Source: Sulfurovum sp. TSL1 (GTDB lineage: Bacteria; Campylobacterota; Campylobacteria; Campylobacterales; Sulfurovaceae). Taken from it: 64,000 nucleotides of DNA. Position numbers and translations under genes: made by a program. The stretch is taken from assembly GCF_019972135.1 (NCBI RefSeq), contig NZ_BPFI01000001.1, positions 541,106 through 605,105 of the forward strand, written 5' to 3'. Shown one piece after another: positions 63,453 through 64,000 of this stretch. The notes under the pieces are model-generated. The model did not search any database, was not told the origin of the DNA, and was given only the letters and a program-made list of their open reading frames with translations. How positions within the stretch are numbered: the first letter of the stretch is position 1; each line of letters opens with the position of its first letter.

Positions 63453-64000
63453 ATGAAAAAGATACTTTCAGATCTATACAGAAATTTTGTTCTTTATTTT
63501 AAACTTTACATGCTGCTATTACTGGTTCCTCTTACCTATAATTTCATTCCGGTCAATGAAGGGACCAAAACGTTCTATATCTCCTCGTCAAACATAGATG
63601 ACGTAGTCAACACACTTAAAACCAACGGGTATGAAGTCACCTGGATAGATAAACTGATGTTAAAGCTCAGAAAAACACCCGAGGTTGGATGGTACAGTGT
63701 TGCACCTGCTGAACAGGGGCGACTTTTATTTTTTCAACATCTTTATCAACAAAAAACAGATGAACTGATGGATGTGGTGGTCTATGCAGGTGATACGAAG
63801 GAGGAACTTATTGCACGTCTTGCCAATGATATGAAACTGGATCAGGAAAAACTTTTAAACACCTACCATAGACTTGCCCGTTTTAAAGAAGCAGATATAC
63901 TGGCTCAACGTTACACCCTTGCACGTCAAGCAGATGAAAATACAACGATGCAATATATTTTCTATAAATCCAGACAAAAATTAAACACCTTTGTAGAAGA
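63453..64000 (+). CDS. mltG: Endolytic transglycosylase MltG-like, partial (N-terminus)
   Basis: An open frame from ATG 63453 runs off the window (182 complete codons). It starts with a TM helix (LYMLLLLVPLTYNFIPVNEG). The next region (NIDDVVNTLKTNGYEVTWID, then VVVYAGDTKEELIARLANDM) resembles the LysM-like YceG domain before the catalytic part, and QRYTLARQADENTTMQYIFYKSRQ is typical of the group. MltG cleaves nascent glycan strands. The catalytic Glu lies beyond the window. Confidence 0.82.
   Translation, partial: MKKILSDLYRNFVLYFKLYMLLLLVPLTYNFIPVNEGTKTFYISSSNIDDVVNTLKTNGYEVTWIDKLMLKLRKTPEVGWYSVAPAEQGRLLFFQHLYQQKTDELMDVVVYAGDTKEELIARLANDMKLDQEKLLNTYHRLARFKEADILAQRYTLARQADENTTMQYIFYKSRQKLNTFVE

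Overview
The window looks like chromosomal DNA from a free-living, chemolithotrophic member of the Campylobacterota, probably close to Sulfurovum or Sulfurimonas. The main evidence is the run fabZ-lpxA-clpX-mreB-mreC-carB (42.7-50.6 kb), an order also found in Campylobacter jejuni. Supporting evidence is a periplasmic sulfite dehydrogenase with its cytochrome, a di-haem cytochrome c peroxidase, short TATAAT-type promoters, AT-rich spacers and compact operons. No rRNA, tRNA, CRISPR array or intact insertion sequence was found.

Layout. 0-0.2 kb: a cut-off thioredoxin. 0.4-8.9 kb (minus): an ion-homeostasis cluster of two P2-type cation ATPases, a PsiE-like protein, an MgtC/SapB-like protein and a CPA2 antiporter. 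9.1-14.0 kb (plus): an HlyD-like lipoprotein, a double-ATPase ABC protein and two permeases (YbhGFSR type). 14.3-14.9 kb: a GC-rich, probably acquired MntP-like exporter. 15-22.6 kb: a DUF488 protein, a stand-alone topoisomerase VI-A/Spo11-like protein, cytochrome c peroxidase, FtsH, a YgiQ radical-SAM protein and a HAD phosphatase. 22.7-27.5 kb: an accessory block with small stress-type membrane proteins, a decayed pseudogene, and two GC-rich foreign genes (BON-MscS channel and DUF2254), flanked by a 15-bp direct repeat inside hairpins. 27.6-33.5 kb (minus): a peptidoglycan-salvage operon of murU, amgK, anmK, a sodium:solute symporter and a lipoprotein amidase, headed by atpZ-like and two-TM genes. 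33.5-36.6 kb: an alpha/beta hydrolase, then hemL and tonB diverging from a symmetric pair of interlocked promoters. 36.7-38.4 kb: an encapsulated-ferritin-like gene without an encapsulin, a small membrane protein, and two related coiled-coil stress proteins. 38.4-40.5 kb: an L,D-transpeptidase and an NhaC antiporter with start codons only 16 bp apart. 40.5-51.4 kb: the envelope and housekeeping run. 51.4-58.7 kb: a phosphate transporter, a second CPA2 antiporter, DUF2459 and DUF389 proteins, a degenerate soluble FtsH paralogue and upp. 58.9-60.5 kb: sulfite dehydrogenase. 60.5-64 kb: a 39-bp-repeat lipoprotein, small conserved genes, a methyltransferase and the start of mltG.

The loci most worth following are the orphan type IIB topoisomerase A-like protein, the salvage operon with an unassigned SSS transporter that may import anhydroMurNAc, the encapsulin-less EncFtn-like ferritin under a palindrome-covered promoter, and the membrane-anchor-less FtsH paralogue that seems to have lost its arginine fingers but kept its protease site. 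All assignments come from reading motifs and context. No database search was run.
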